In this document: positions 17,003 through 28,458 of the stretch, piece by piece
Position numbering within the stretch: the stretch's first letter is position 1
Layout of the letters: each line of letters opens with the position of its first letter
Assembly (NCBI GenBank): GCA_017533565.1
Contig: JAFXHU010000012.1
Location: forward strand, 1 to 64,000
Direction: 5' to 3'
DNA length: 64,000 bases
DNA from: Clostridia bacterium
GTDB taxonomy: Bacteria; Bacillota; Clostridia; Oscillospirales; CAG-272
Made by a program: the position numbers and the translations under genes
Notes under the pieces: model-generated
What the model was told of the DNA's origin: nothing
Database searches by the model: none
Seen by the model: the letters and a program-made list of their open reading frames with translations, nothing else

Positions 17003-19087
17003 TTACGGCTTTGCCGCATCACGCCTGCCCATTCTTCGCATTTGGTAGGAAAGCGGGAAGGGCGTGCTTTTTTTGAATGCGCCGACGATGCTTCGTATTT
17101 CCTCGGCGGTTTCGGTTGTAAAGATAAAATGCTGTGAAAGGAGTCCGCGAAGCTCGTTTTGTCTGTCCCCCATATAGGTCACCGCGGAGTTTAAAATCAG
17201 GTTGCGGTGGCGGTATTCGCGAATTAACGGGAACCTTGCACCCTTTCGGTCGGTAAGCGAGCAAGCGGAGCAAAGGTCACAGCCGAAGCTGTCGCGCATA
17301 AAGCATCTTTCGGTAAGCATAAGCGGAATACGCCCGTAAACCACGGAGGAGCCACCGACGCTCCGCGCCTGCTTTGCGGTCAGCTCGGGCGAAAGTAAAC
17401 AATTATTTATACCAAGAGCCGAAACAACGCTACCCGTGTCACGGTTTGTAACGTTAAAGCGAAAATCAGCAACGGGGATAAGTCCCACGACTTTGCACAT
17501 AGAAAGATGCCCGAGATTGCCGACGAGGGCATATTTTGCACCTCGCGCCTTCGCATTTTCAAGGAGGGAAATCACGTCGGAGCTTTCGCTCTCCATAATT
17601 ACGGGCGGGAGTGCCACACCGTTAAGACTAACCCCAAAATCCGCATATTTCGCAAGCGGAGCAAAGATAATATCAAAATAATCGGCGGCGCTTCCGATTT
17701 TGGAAAATGCAGCTTCATCGTAGAATATTGCGGTGCGCTTTACTCCATCTATCGTCCTTTGCACCCCGTCAAGCTCCGCGAGCTTATAAAAATCCTCGTT
17801 TTTAGCGCCTGTCCGACGGAAAAGCGCGATTTTTTCCTCAAGCGCACCGACGGCATTTCTCCTTAACGCGTTTATTGCCGCGGGCGAAAGGTTTATCCCA
17901 TCGCCGAGGGTAAGCTCTATATCCTCCGCGCAAAGCTCAAAAAACGTGCCACCCATTTTACAAAGGCGAGCCTTTACTCCGTCCTCGGTCAGAGGCTGTG
18001 ACCTCGCCTCCTCGGGAATATCCCCAAATACGGTTGCAAGAATTTGCTCTCCGCCCTTTGATTTGTAAACTAATGTTAACGCCGATGGGGCGTTTGGCTT
18101 TATCTCACATATTGCGGATATTTTAACACGGGTTGGCACTATTACCTCTTTTTCTATTTTTTCTCTATCCTCTCGCGAAGCCGCCTTGTCGGTTTCGGAG
18201 CGAACACCGAGCATTGACCTTTCGGCGATTTTTTCGGTATAGTACCCGTCGGTAAAGCCGCCGCGGCTAAACGCACGAAGCAGTCGGTTTTTCTCGCCCA
18301 CGTTCGGCACTCTGCACCCGTCGAGCAGGGCGCGGTAAATCGAGGTAACCGTATAAACGTAATCGGGGGATTTCATTCTTCCCTCTATTTTCAGCGACGC
18401 AACGCCCGATTTTATAAGCTTGGGGATATGCTCGGCAAGAGATAGGTCGGTAAGCGAAAGCGGGTAGCCCCCCGAATACGGGAGCCTGCACGGCTGGGCA
18501 CATTCGCCGCGGTTTCCGCTTCTTCCGCCGACGAGCGAGGAGAAAAGGCATTGCCCCGAGTGACAAACGCAAAGCGCACCGTGTAAAAACACCTCGGTTT
18601 CGGCAAGAGCGTTTTTCGTTATTTTTTCAATATCCGTGCCACTCACCTCTCGTGCAAGCACAACCCGCACACAGCCAAGCCTATACGCCTCGTCCGCCCC
18701 CGCCGTATTATGCACCGACATTTGCGTTGAGGCGTGAAGCTCCATTTCGGGAAGCTCAAGCCGCAGCCTTTTCACAAGCCCGAGGTCGGCAACGATAAGC
18801 GCGTCAACGCCGATTTCGTAAAGCCGTTTTGCAAGGGAGAGTGCCTCCGTAATTTCAAAATCGGTAAGCAACGTATTCAAGGTGACGTAAATTCGCACGC
18901 TGTGAGCGTGAGCGTAAACCACCGCACGGGCAAGCTCGTCAATTTCAAAATTTTTGGCATACGCCCTCGCGCCAAAGCTCCGCGCGCCAAGATATACCGC
19001 ATCCGCACCGCCGCGCACCGCCGCGATAAGGCAATCCATATCCCCCGCAGGGGCAAGAAGCTCCGGCAATTTATCTTTTCTTCTCAT
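17003..19087 (-). CDS. Peptidase U32 family protein with DUF3656-like C-terminus
   Basis: A 694-residue protein of the U32 'peptidase' family, whose studied long-form members (E. coli RlhA/YdcP) hydroxylate C2501 of 23S rRNA using prephenate and an iron-sulfur cluster. The N-terminal TIM-barrel-like part begins ELLAPAGD, and the cysteine cluster appears in LHGALCVCHSGQC and RGECAQPCR (about residues 170-205) with a later cysteine set FGCDLCSAC near 620. The length fits the RlhA-type architecture with a DUF3656-like insert. The ATG at 19087 fits the family start; a GTG at 19123 would add 12 basic residues, and neither has a strong ribosome binding site. It is preceded by a promoter and a structured leader, so it is probably regulated at the RNA level. 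Confidence 0.85.
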   Translation of the reverse strand: MRRKDKLPELLAPAGDMDCLIAAVRGGADAVYLGARSFGARAYAKNFEIDELARAVVYAHAHSVRIYVTLNTLLTDFEITEALSLAKRLYEIGVDALIVADLGLVKRLRLELPEMELHASTQMSVHNTAGADEAYRLGCVRVVLAREVSGTDIEKITKNALAETEVFLHGALCVCHSGQCLFSSLVGGRSGNRGECAQPCRLPYSGGYPLSLTDLSLAEHIPKLIKSGVASLKIEGRMKSPDYVYTVTSIYRALLDGCRVPNVGEKNRLLRAFSRGGFTDGYYTEKIAERSMLGVRSETDKAASREDREKIEKEVIVPTRVKISAICEIKPNAPSALTLVYKSKGGEQILATVFGDIPEEARSQPLTEDGVKARLCKMGGTFFELCAEDIELTLGDGINLSPAAINALRRNAVGALEEKIALFRRTGAKNEDFYKLAELDGVQRTIDGVKRTAIFYDEAAFSKIGSAADYFDIIFAPLAKYADFGVSLNGVALPPVIMESESSDVISLLENAKARGAKYALVGNLGHLSMCKVVGLIPVADFRFNVTNRDTGSVVSALGINNCLLSPELTAKQARSVGGSSVVYGRIPLMLTERCFMRDSFGCDLCSACSLTDRKGARFPLIREYRHRNLILNSAVTYMGDRQNELRGLLSQHFIFTTETAEEIRSIVGAFKKSTPFPLSYQMRRMGRRDAAKP

Positions 19088-19201
19088 ATATTTAACCCGA
19101 TATTTCTTTCGTTTTCGCGCCACCCATTTTTAGGGAGCAGCACACATTTTCACATTTTAATTTTACCACATAAGCGCGGGGTTGTCAACGATGGGGAAAA
19201 T

Positions 19202-19268
19202 AAAAAAAGTAAGATTACAGCTGCGCCCTTTCGGCTATACCTTGAAATCAAGGCCGAAGTAATCTTAC
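19202..19268 (-). ncRNA. Structured leader or small RNA upstream of the U32 gene (copy B)
   Basis: On the minus strand a 10-bp outer stem (19209-19218 with 19259-19268), a 5-bp middle stem (230-234 with 254-258 of the 19 kb block) and a 6-bp tip stem (240-245 with 248-253) nest with one-sided joints. Seven T residues follow at 19202-19208. The predicted transcription start falls at about 19269, so the RNA would begin at the outer stem and end at the U tract, about 68 nt. It could be an attenuator for the U32 gene or a free small RNA. It does not match a riboswitch class I know. Confidence 0.7.
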
Positions 19269-19275
19269 ATACAGT

Positions 19276-19303
19276 ATTATACCATAAAAACCGCAAAAGT
19301 CAA
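19276..19303 (-). promoter_or_regulatory. Sigma-A promoter of the structured leader
   Basis: On the minus strand TTGACT (19298-19303) and TATAAT (19276-19281) are 16 bp apart, placing the start at the first base of the structured element. Confidence 0.8.
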
Positions 19304-19383
19304 CCTTTTACCTTAATTTTTGCCGCCTTTTTTGCCGCAACTCTTGCATCCGTTATTTTTTGCCGCAATCCTTGCAGAGCTGC

Positions 19384-19412
19384 AAAAAAGCAGCCGCCCA
19401 AACGGACGGCTG
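19384..19412 (-). terminator. Terminator of the dpaA-dpaB operon
   Basis: On the minus strand a 9-bp stem (19391-19399 with 19404-19412, one mismatch) with an AAAC-type loop is followed by six T residues. It lies 19 nt past the dpaB stop codon. Confidence 0.85.
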
Positions 19413-19430
19413 ATTAAAATCATATTTCGC

Positions 19431-19994
19431 TCAAACAAAAATCGGGCGCATTTGCCTTCCCGAAAGTGCGAGGGCGATGCATTCCTCTATTTTTTCAAAC
19501 TCGGCAACGAGCGAGTGCGGCTTTGCCGTCGGATCGTCCTGACGCATCGGTACAAAGTACACAGCCTTGCGGTTTAAAAGCCGCGAAATGCTTTCAAGAT
19601 TTTGTGAAAGCGCATCGTTACTTGCAAGCGCGATAAGCAGCGGTCGGTCAGAGCGCAAATGAGCCTTCATTGCCATTGTCGCGGCGGTGTCGGTTATTCC
19701 GCGCGAAAGCTTTGCAAGGGTGTTGCCCGTACAGGGCGCGGCTATCATAAAATCAAGCGGATTTTTCGGTCCGAGCGGCTCGGCATCGCGGACGGTGTGT
19801 ATAACGGGATTGCCCGTAAGCTCCTCCACACGGCGCGAAAACTCCTCCGCAAGCGTAAAGCGGGTATCCGTATAGTAAACGCTTTCGCTCATAATCGGGG
19901 TAACGGAGTGCCCCCCCGAAACAAGCCGAGAAAGCACGAGCAAGGAGCGCTCCAGCGTGCAAAACGACCCCGTAAAGCAATATCCTATTTTCAT
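19431..19994 (-). CDS. dpaB: Dipicolinate synthase subunit B
   Basis: A 187-residue flavoprotein-like subunit of dipicolinate synthase (SpoVFB), which with DpaA makes dipicolinic acid in the mother cell during sporulation for import into the spore core. The N-terminus MKIGYCFTGSFCT and the central segment FMIAAPCTGNTLAKLSRGITD are typical of DpaB, with the PCTGNT phosphate/flavin loop near residue 87. The length equals that of known members. The start codon directly follows the dpaA stop codon, so the two are coupled. The imported product is handled by the SpoVA proteins encoded at 47-49 kb. Confidence 0.93.
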   Translation of the reverse strand: MKIGYCFTGSFCTLERSLLVLSRLVSGGHSVTPIMSESVYYTDTRFTLAEEFSRRVEELTGNPVIHTVRDAEPLGPKNPLDFMIAAPCTGNTLAKLSRGITDTAATMAMKAHLRSDRPLLIALASNDALSQNLESISRLLNRKAVYFVPMRQDDPTAKPHSLVAEFEKIEECIALALSGRQMRPIFV

Positions 19995-20732
19995 TCACAC
20001 CCCCAAGGCACGGAGCAAGGCCTCGCCGTAAATCCGCCCCGCAGTCACGGGATAATAGCGCGAGGGCAAGGAGGGCAGGCGCGTGACCCGAGCCTCACCG
20101 AAAAAGTTTCCGCTTGCAAGCTCCAAAATCTCCATATCCCGTCCTACGGGAGAGTTTTCGTCGAAGATTTTCGCGGGTGCGGTGTTAATGAGGACGTCCG
20201 CCTCGGGAATCGGGTCGCCCACGGAAATCTCGGTGGCATCAACTCCCGACGAGGACAGGCAAAGCACGGTTTCCCGCCTTGTGGAATAGACCCGCACACG
20301 CGCGCCAACCGATAAAAAAAGGCGCACAAGCTCCCGCCCAATCCTTCCGTAGCCGACCACCCCGACCGAAAGGCAATCAACCGACACGTCACCGCGCGAG
20401 AGGATATAGGCAAGCGTGGCAAGAGCCGTAAGCCGCGCGTTTTCAAGAAGAAATTCTTCATCGCGCCCCGCGTCAACCGCAACCGCGCCCGCATTAACGA
20501 GCGAGTCGTGTAAAAAGTCGGGAATGCCGTAGCCGAGGTATATTTCTCCCGGCTCCGCCTCCAGACAAACGGAGGCAAGCGTGACCTCGCTTCCCGTGAG
20601 ATGTATTCCGTCACGGGTTGTCGGAATGGGAAGTATAGTTAACATTTTGCATTTACTCATTCTCCCCGACGACAAGAGGAAATCTCGACACGCCTCCGCC
20701 CTTTTGCTGTCGTCATAAGTAAAAACAGTCAT
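19995..20732 (-). CDS. dpaA: Dipicolinate synthase subunit A, short N-terminus
   Basis: A 245-residue NAD-binding subunit of dipicolinate synthase (SpoVFA). The Rossmann loop GVVGYGRIGREL lies near residue 125, and the C-terminal segment with SRYYPVTAGRIYGEALLRAL matches family ends. Known DpaA proteins are near 290-300 residues; this one is about 50 shorter and lacks the usual N-terminal glycine loop. The ATG at 20732 has AGGAG in front; a longer in-frame reading upstream lacks a site and looks non-coding. DpaB follows with no gap. A possible sigma-E/K minus-10 lies about 110 nt upstream. Confidence 0.88.
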   Translation of the reverse strand: MTVFTYDDSKRAEACRDFLLSSGRMSKCKMLTILPIPTTRDGIHLTGSEVTLASVCLEAEPGEIYLGYGIPDFLHDSLVNAGAVAVDAGRDEEFLLENARLTALATLAYILSRGDVSVDCLSVGVVGYGRIGRELVRLFLSVGARVRVYSTRRETVLCLSSSGVDATEISVGDPIPEADVLINTAPAKIFDENSPVGRDMEILELASGNFFGEARVTRLPSLPSRYYPVTAGRIYGEALLRALGV

Positions 20733-20842
20733 AAGTTCTCCTACTGTCAAGCTTTTTGACGGACGCCAAGCCGCACAAGCCAAACGGCGCGTTTTTTGAC
20801 CCTGCGCCCGCCAATCGGGGACGGCTCCTCCGCCCCCTCTTT

Positions 20843-20851
20843 TATAATATG
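20843..20851 (-). promoter_or_regulatory. Possible mother-cell sigma (sigma-E/K) minus-10 element
   Basis: On the minus strand CATATTATA fits the CATANNNTA minus-10 pattern of mother-cell sporulation promoters, as expected for dpaA-dpaB. No convincing minus-35 partner was found, so this is weak. Confidence 0.3.
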
Positions 20852-21026
20852 AGATATATACCGCGCTCGCCACTTAAAAAAGGAAGGACCGCCTCCCAAA
20901 AAGTATTTTTGAAGGCGAGGGGGTTGTATTTTCGCCCCTCGCACGCCTTCGTGTACGAGCTTGGCAAAGCCCTTCGTCGGGTGGTGCTATATACCCACTC
21001 CCCACGAAAGCCCGTTGCAATATAGA

Positions 21027-21200
21027 CTATACGCCGTCATCCTCGCTTGCGCTATGGAGAAGTCCGCGCACGCGCTCGCCCGCACCCTTTACCATTCTTT
21101 TCGCTCCGCGGATAATGCTTACCGCGCCAACGGCGGCAAGCGCGCCGACGGTCATAACGAGCGTGGGATTGCGCTTTTTTCTCTCGTTTTTCATTAACAT
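21027..21200 (-). CDS. Small membrane protein, 57 residues
   Basis: A short gene with a strong ribosome binding site (AGAGAGGTGAAACG before the ATG). The protein starts MLMKNERKKRNP, then has one hydrophobic segment TLVMTVGALAAVGAVSII (about residues 13-30), then a basic amphipathic part and an acidic end SASEDDGV. The pattern is one membrane anchor with a positive flank, as in YtxH-like small proteins. No family is recognised. It is divergent from birA, with about 60 bp between its start and the birA promoter. Codon use is like that of its neighbours, which supports it being real. Confidence 0.7.
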   Translation of the reverse strand: MLMKNERKKRNPTLVMTVGALAAVGAVSIIRGAKRMVKGAGERVRGLLHSASEDDGV

Positions 21201-21261
21201 ATCGTTTCACCTCTCTTTTTTCGGTAGTTTTCCACACGGGAACAATTTTATTACATAAGCA

Positions 21262-21291
21262 TTGACAAAAACCTCCTTCGTATTGTAAAAT
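21262..21291 (+). promoter_or_regulatory. Sigma-A promoter of birA
   Basis: TTGACA (21262-21267) and TAAAAT (21286-21291) with an 18-bp spacer, 42 nt before the birA start. Confidence 0.7.
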
Positions 21292-21333
21292 AAAAGCGTA
21301 TATATTATGCGCATAAGGGCGCGAAGGGAAAAA

Positions 21334-22128
21334 ATGAAATTCGACGTTCAAAAAATCAGCCGCGAGGAGCTTTGCTCGTATCTTAAAGCCGCGGGAATAG
21401 ACGAAAATGAAATAAGACCCCTCGTATTCGACACGGTTGACTCCACGAATACGGTTGCAAGGGGGGAGGCGTGTAAAAAAATCCCGACCCTCGTCGTTGC
21501 AAACGCTCAAACGGGCGGAAGGGGTAGGCTCGGGCGCAGCTTTGCCTGTCCCGACGGTGCGGGGGTGTATATGAGCCTTTTGATATACCCCGATTTCCCG
21601 CCGAGTGAGGCTTCGCGCCTTACCTGCCTTGCCGCGGTAGCCACCGCACGCGCGATTGAAAAAACATCCGAGCTTCAACCTTACGTAAAATGGGTCAACG
21701 ACCTTTACGTTGGCAACAAAAAGCTTTGCGGTATTCTTACCGAGGGGAGCGTTGATGCACACGGCGGGCTTGCCTACGCGGTAATCGGCATCGGAATTAA
21801 CGTCCACCGCACGGAGGGCGAGCTTCCCGAAATCGCAACGAGCATAGAAGCCGAGGGCGGACGCCCGACTAAAAGAGCAAGGCTTATTGCGGAAGTGGTA
21901 GCCGAGCTTTTACCGATGCTAACGGCGAAGAATACCGAGGAATATTTCCGCGAATACATAGAGCGTGCAAAGCCCATAATCGGCAAAGAAGTAACGGTTA
22001 CTCGCGCCGACGAGTCCTACCCCGCAACGGTTTTGGGTATTGAGCAGGACGGAAGGCTCTCGGTCAAGGATGCAGACGGAAAAATCCGCCTGCTCGGAAG
22101 CGGGGAGGTTTCGCTTTCGTTTATATAA
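21334..22128 (+). CDS. birA: Biotin-[acetyl-CoA-carboxylase] ligase, no DNA-binding domain
   Basis: A 264-residue ligase that activates biotin with ATP and attaches it to a lysine of biotin carboxyl carrier proteins. The biotin/ATP loop QTGGRGRLGRSF lies near residues 63-74, and the catalytic segment YVKWVNDLYVGNKKLCGIL near 116-134. A small SH3-like C-terminal domain follows (about 215-264). The winged-helix repressor domain of bifunctional BirA is absent, so this is a ligase only. The ATG at 21334 has GAAGGGA in front and fits the family start; an upstream in-frame ATG does not. No biotin synthesis genes are nearby. Confidence 0.92.
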   Translation: MKFDVQKISREELCSYLKAAGIDENEIRPLVFDTVDSTNTVARGEACKKIPTLVVANAQTGGRGRLGRSFACPDGAGVYMSLLIYPDFPPSEASRLTCLAAVATARAIEKTSELQPYVKWVNDLYVGNKKLCGILTEGSVDAHGGLAYAVIGIGINVHRTEGELPEIATSIEAEGGRPTKRARLIAEVVAELLPMLTAKNTEEYFREYIERAKPIIGKEVTVTRADESYPATVLGIEQDGRLSVKDADGKIRLLGSGEVSLSFI

Positions 22129-22177
22129 CCGCCCTTCATAGCGCAAGGATAGCCCTGCCCGCAAATCAGTTAAGTAA

Positions 22178-25321
<3,144 letters not shown>

Positions 25322-25401
25322 ATTTTACACGCACAGCCGACGGTAAAAAGCCCTTCCAATGGCGAAGGCTTACCGCGAATCAAGATAAGGAGGACGGAGC
25401 A

Positions 25402-25536
25402 ATGAAAAAATACGAAAACCCCACGCTCAGGGTTGTAGAATTTGAAAAATCCGACCTCATAACCTGCTCGTTTGGCAATCTTCCCGAGCCTGACGGCGAA
25501 GGAACCGAAACCCCCGTCGTCGGCTTTAATTGGTAA
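25402..25536 (+). CDS. Small acidic peptide, 44 residues (family with 38917-39078)
   Basis: A short gene with a near-perfect ribosome binding site (AAGGAGG). The peptide begins MKKYENPTLRVVEFEKSD, has the core LITCSFGNLP and an acidic, Trp-ending tail GTETPVVGFNW. It shares the pattern M-K-K-Y-x-x-P-x-L, D-x-I-T-x-S, L-P and G-T-E-x-P-V-V with the 53-residue peptide at 38917-39078. No signal peptide or membrane segment is seen. It follows lacZ and precedes a strong terminator, so it is the last gene of that transcript. Similar KYxxP peptides are familiar from Clostridia genomes as hypothetical proteins; I know no function. Confidence 0.75.
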   Translation: MKKYENPTLRVVEFEKSDLITCSFGNLPEPDGEGTETPVVGFNW

Positions 25537-25598
25537 ACCAAACGAAAAAGCACCCGTGACCCTCGCAAAACGCGACACGGGCGGTATAAATGAAAAGC

Positions 25599-25631
25599 AA
25601 GGGACTGTCGAATTTCGACAGTCCCTTTTTC
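25599..25631 (+). terminator. Terminator of the lacZ-peptide transcript
   Basis: A perfect 12-bp stem (25601-25612 with 25614-25625) around one base is followed by five T residues. It also works as a reverse terminator because A residues precede it. Confidence 0.85.
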
Positions 25632-25747
25632 TCGGGCGGTACAAGGCGGAAAATCAAGTGAAAACGGGTATATGCCCCACCTCTTCAAAAATTTTACGCA
25701 CATTTACGCCATTTATCCCACATTATCAAAAAAATTTATTTATATTT

Positions 25748-26032
25748 CGGGGAGTTTTCCCCACTTTTTATTTTACTCCGTTTTACGCGGCATTTTGATT
25801 TATTTTCGATTTTCAAAGACACTTTGGCGGAAATGTACCGACGGCATTTGCAAGCCGTATCCTCCGCAAGGCTTAAACGCTCCCGCAAGTCAAATGGTGT
25901 TTATTCCCCACACAAAACGGTTTTTGCCAAACAGTTTGGGTACATTTCCGCCACATTTTAAAATATATCGGGTATTTTGTGCCGTTTTCGCCCGATTTGT
26001 GGGGAGCATTCCCCACTTTTATTATTTTTGAT
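25748..26032. repeat. Intergenic block with paired GGGGA/TCCCC hairpins and an inverted repeat
   Basis: Two hairpins of the form GGGGA-N4-TCCCC followed by ACTTTT runs lie near 25759-25772 and 25998-26016. Between them, a 14-bp perfect inverted repeat (25826-25839 with 25939-25952) spans 99 nt that contain further small hairpins. The block fills the 520-bp gap between the lacZ transcript and spoIIE. A 119-codon frame crosses it but has no ribosome binding site and an unnatural composition. The right-hand hairpin could terminate transcription entering from the left. Confidence 0.55.
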
Positions 26033-26058
26033 ATATTTGCCGAGGTCCTTTGGGGGAT

Positions 26059-28434
26059 TTACGGCTTTTTCGTTATTTTAATAACCGCGACGGTCATATC
26101 GTCGGTGGGCGAGGTGCGCTTTTTCGCCTCCTTTAACAGCATATCGGCATAGGCGGAAAGCTTTTCGGGCGGCTCCTTTGCAAGAAGCTCGTAAATCCAG
26201 GGGCTGTCCTCTCCGTTTGCAAACCCGTCGGAGGTCATAATCACTACGTCGCCGTCCTCCACCTCTACGCGGATTTTTTCGCACTCGGCGCGCTTCACCG
26301 TGCCAAGCGGTGCGGTGCGGCTTTTTATGCGGAATATTGATGCTCCGCGCTTTACGTAGGAGGTTGACGCCCCCGATTTCAGGAAAAACGCCTCCCCCGT
26401 GTATAAATCAAGGTTGAAAAGGTCAACCGCGGTGGCAAAGTCCTCTCCCCTGTGACGAAGGATATGATTAACGAGCGTGAGGGCGTTGTGGCTCGGGTGG
26501 ACGGTTGACAAAAAGTCGGATACGAAGCGGGAGGCACACTCCGCGCCGTCACCGCTGCCCGCCCCGTCGCAAACAAGCGCGGAGAAGTATCCGCCCTCGC
26601 TCTCAAAAAGCCGCACCGTATCTCCGCTTACGCTTTCGCCCTGCCTCGGCTCGCCCGAAAAGGCGGCAACCGCGGAATATCTTTGCACCGCGCTGCATTC
26701 CATAAGCGCCATAACGCCCCGACGGTAAAACTCGGCAGTGCCAAGACGAAGCTCCGTCCGCCCCTCAAGCTCCGCACGAAATTCGGGGGAGGATATTTTC
26801 TTACCGCTTTCGTCCTCCGCCGCTATGATAAAATGCGGTCTTCGGTAGCCGAATACCTTCCCCGAGCCGAGGGTAAGTCCAACCGCCGAAAGTGCCTCGC
26901 CGACGGCGGAGGAAAGCGGCTCGTTGGGAGATTTTTCCCTTTCGTCGCGAGTCTTTGCCTCGGCAAGCATACGCGAAAGCGCATCGAGATATTCGGCGTA
27001 CCCCTCCTCGCGCGAGAGCCTGAATTTCTCCTCGCAAAGTATTGAAACCGCACGGCTTACCGTGTCCGAAATTCCCTCCGCAAAAGGTGAAAGCGAGGGG
27101 TACTCGTCAAAGATTTTGGGGTTGATTTTGCCGTTTTTGCAAATATTTGTTGTCATTTTCTCTATAATTTCCTCGGGCAGCGTAACCTTTACCCCGGAGG
27201 CGAGGGTCGGCGCCCTCTCCATAATATACCTGTGCGCCACGTCCGAAACGAGCGAGCGAATTTCCGACTCGTCGGGGGTGCGTCCGCCGTGTGCGCTTCC
27301 CGACACAACCGCAGAAAGCGAGGACAGCGAGCTTGCGAGAATATCGAGCGCACCCGAATACCTGCTCTTATAGGAGAGGGCAACCGTGCCTATCATATCC
27401 GAAAGCTCTCGCTCCGCGCTTACACCCTCCGCCTCGGTTTTTTCGGGGTCAAGCCGCTTTACGAGCGGCAAGGAGGACAGCGCGGCAATCATATATTCGG
27501 GAAGGGTTGACAAAAGACCTACCGCACCGCCCGAATAAAAGGACCAAAGCGCAAGCGCCGCACCTCCGCCGACGAGCGCATAGGCAAGACCGATTTTGAA
27601 CAAGAAGCCCGCACAAAGCCCGACTATCGCAAAGCCCGCGGTAAGCGAGGGCGACAGCGGGAGAGCCGCCGCAAAGCCAACCGCCATTCCCCGCACGCTG
27701 CCGAAGCGGCGGCTTGCCAAAACGGTGATAAACGAGGCGAAAAGATAGCCGAGGGAAATGCCGATAAAGGAATACTCCCGAAGCGAAAAGGAAACGGCAA
27801 AAAGCGCAAAAAGCGCCGAGCATTGATAGAAAATTATCGCATATTTTTCCTCCGTCCTATCCCTTTTAACCGAAAGCACGCGGGAGTCTGCGGTAAAAAG
27901 CGTGTAAAGGGACGGGCCTCCGTCGGTTATCCCCGAAGCGGCAAAGACGGCAATCGGCGGTACGATTATCATCGACACGCCGAAAAGAATCGTGGTAACG
28001 CTGAAGCCCGAGAGCAAAACCTCGTAAACCGAGGCGACGAAGCCGCCGATAATCGCGGAGGACATACGGAGAATGAGGCTTTCGCCAAAGGTGTGACCTC
28101 CGCCGTCCGACGTGCCGGAAATAATTACGCGCAAAAACACCACGATAACCGAAATCATCGCGTAAATAACTCCGCTTTTGCCGAGTGTGAGCGCACCGAG
28201 TGCCGCACCGAGCATAGCAAGCCAAACCCGCCCGCGAAGCAGCGAAACGTAGGCAATGCCGAGGGGGTGCGCCCCAAACACAACGTGTGTACGCGAAAAC
28301 AAAAATCCGAGAATTATAACGAGAAGGTCGTACGCCGCCTCCGTCCTGCTCCTTTTGCGAAGGTCGATAGCCGCGCGTATTTTACCGACAAGACCGCCCT
28401 CTCTTTCCCGTTTTTTCGTATCAAGCTTGTCCAT
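26059..28434 (-). CDS. spoIIE: Stage II sporulation protein E
   Basis: A 791-residue membrane-bound phosphatase that dephosphorylates the anti-anti-sigma factor SpoIIAA, so freeing sigma-F in the forespore, and that also helps form the polar septum. About ten membrane segments occupy residues 40-330, a linker/oligomerisation region follows, and a PP2C-type phosphatase domain fills about 570-790, with Asp-containing loops in LVCDGAGSGDG and VIMTSDGFANGE. The length fits (B. subtilis SpoIIE has 827). The ATG at 28434 has GGGAGG in front; a longer in-frame upstream reading is non-coding. It is transcribed alone. Confidence 0.94.
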   Translation of the reverse strand: MDKLDTKKREREGGLVGKIRAAIDLRKRSRTEAAYDLLVIILGFLFSRTHVVFGAHPLGIAYVSLLRGRVWLAMLGAALGALTLGKSGVIYAMISVIVVFLRVIISGTSDGGGHTFGESLILRMSSAIIGGFVASVYEVLLSGFSVTTILFGVSMIIVPPIAVFAASGITDGGPSLYTLFTADSRVLSVKRDRTEEKYAIIFYQCSALFALFAVSFSLREYSFIGISLGYLFASFITVLASRRFGSVRGMAVGFAAALPLSPSLTAGFAIVGLCAGFLFKIGLAYALVGGGAALALWSFYSGGAVGLLSTLPEYMIAALSSLPLVKRLDPEKTEAEGVSAERELSDMIGTVALSYKSRYSGALDILASSLSSLSAVVSGSAHGGRTPDESEIRSLVSDVAHRYIMERAPTLASGVKVTLPEEIIEKMTTNICKNGKINPKIFDEYPSLSPFAEGISDTVSRAVSILCEEKFRLSREEGYAEYLDALSRMLAEAKTRDEREKSPNEPLSSAVGEALSAVGLTLGSGKVFGYRRPHFIIAAEDESGKKISSPEFRAELEGRTELRLGTAEFYRRGVMALMECSAVQRYSAVAAFSGEPRQGESVSGDTVRLFESEGGYFSALVCDGAGSGDGAECASRFVSDFLSTVHPSHNALTLVNHILRHRGEDFATAVDLFNLDLYTGEAFFLKSGASTSYVKRGASIFRIKSRTAPLGTVKRAECEKIRVEVEDGDVVIMTSDGFANGEDSPWIYELLAKEPPEKLSAYADMLLKEAKKRTSPTDDMTVAVIKITKKP

Positions 28435-28458
28435 TTTATCCTCCCTTTTGCGTGCGAA

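Noticed and set aside
25672..26031. A 119-codon frame in the lacZ-spoIIE gap
   Set aside because: Composition rich in Phe, Tyr and His, no ribosome binding site, and it crosses hairpins and repeats.
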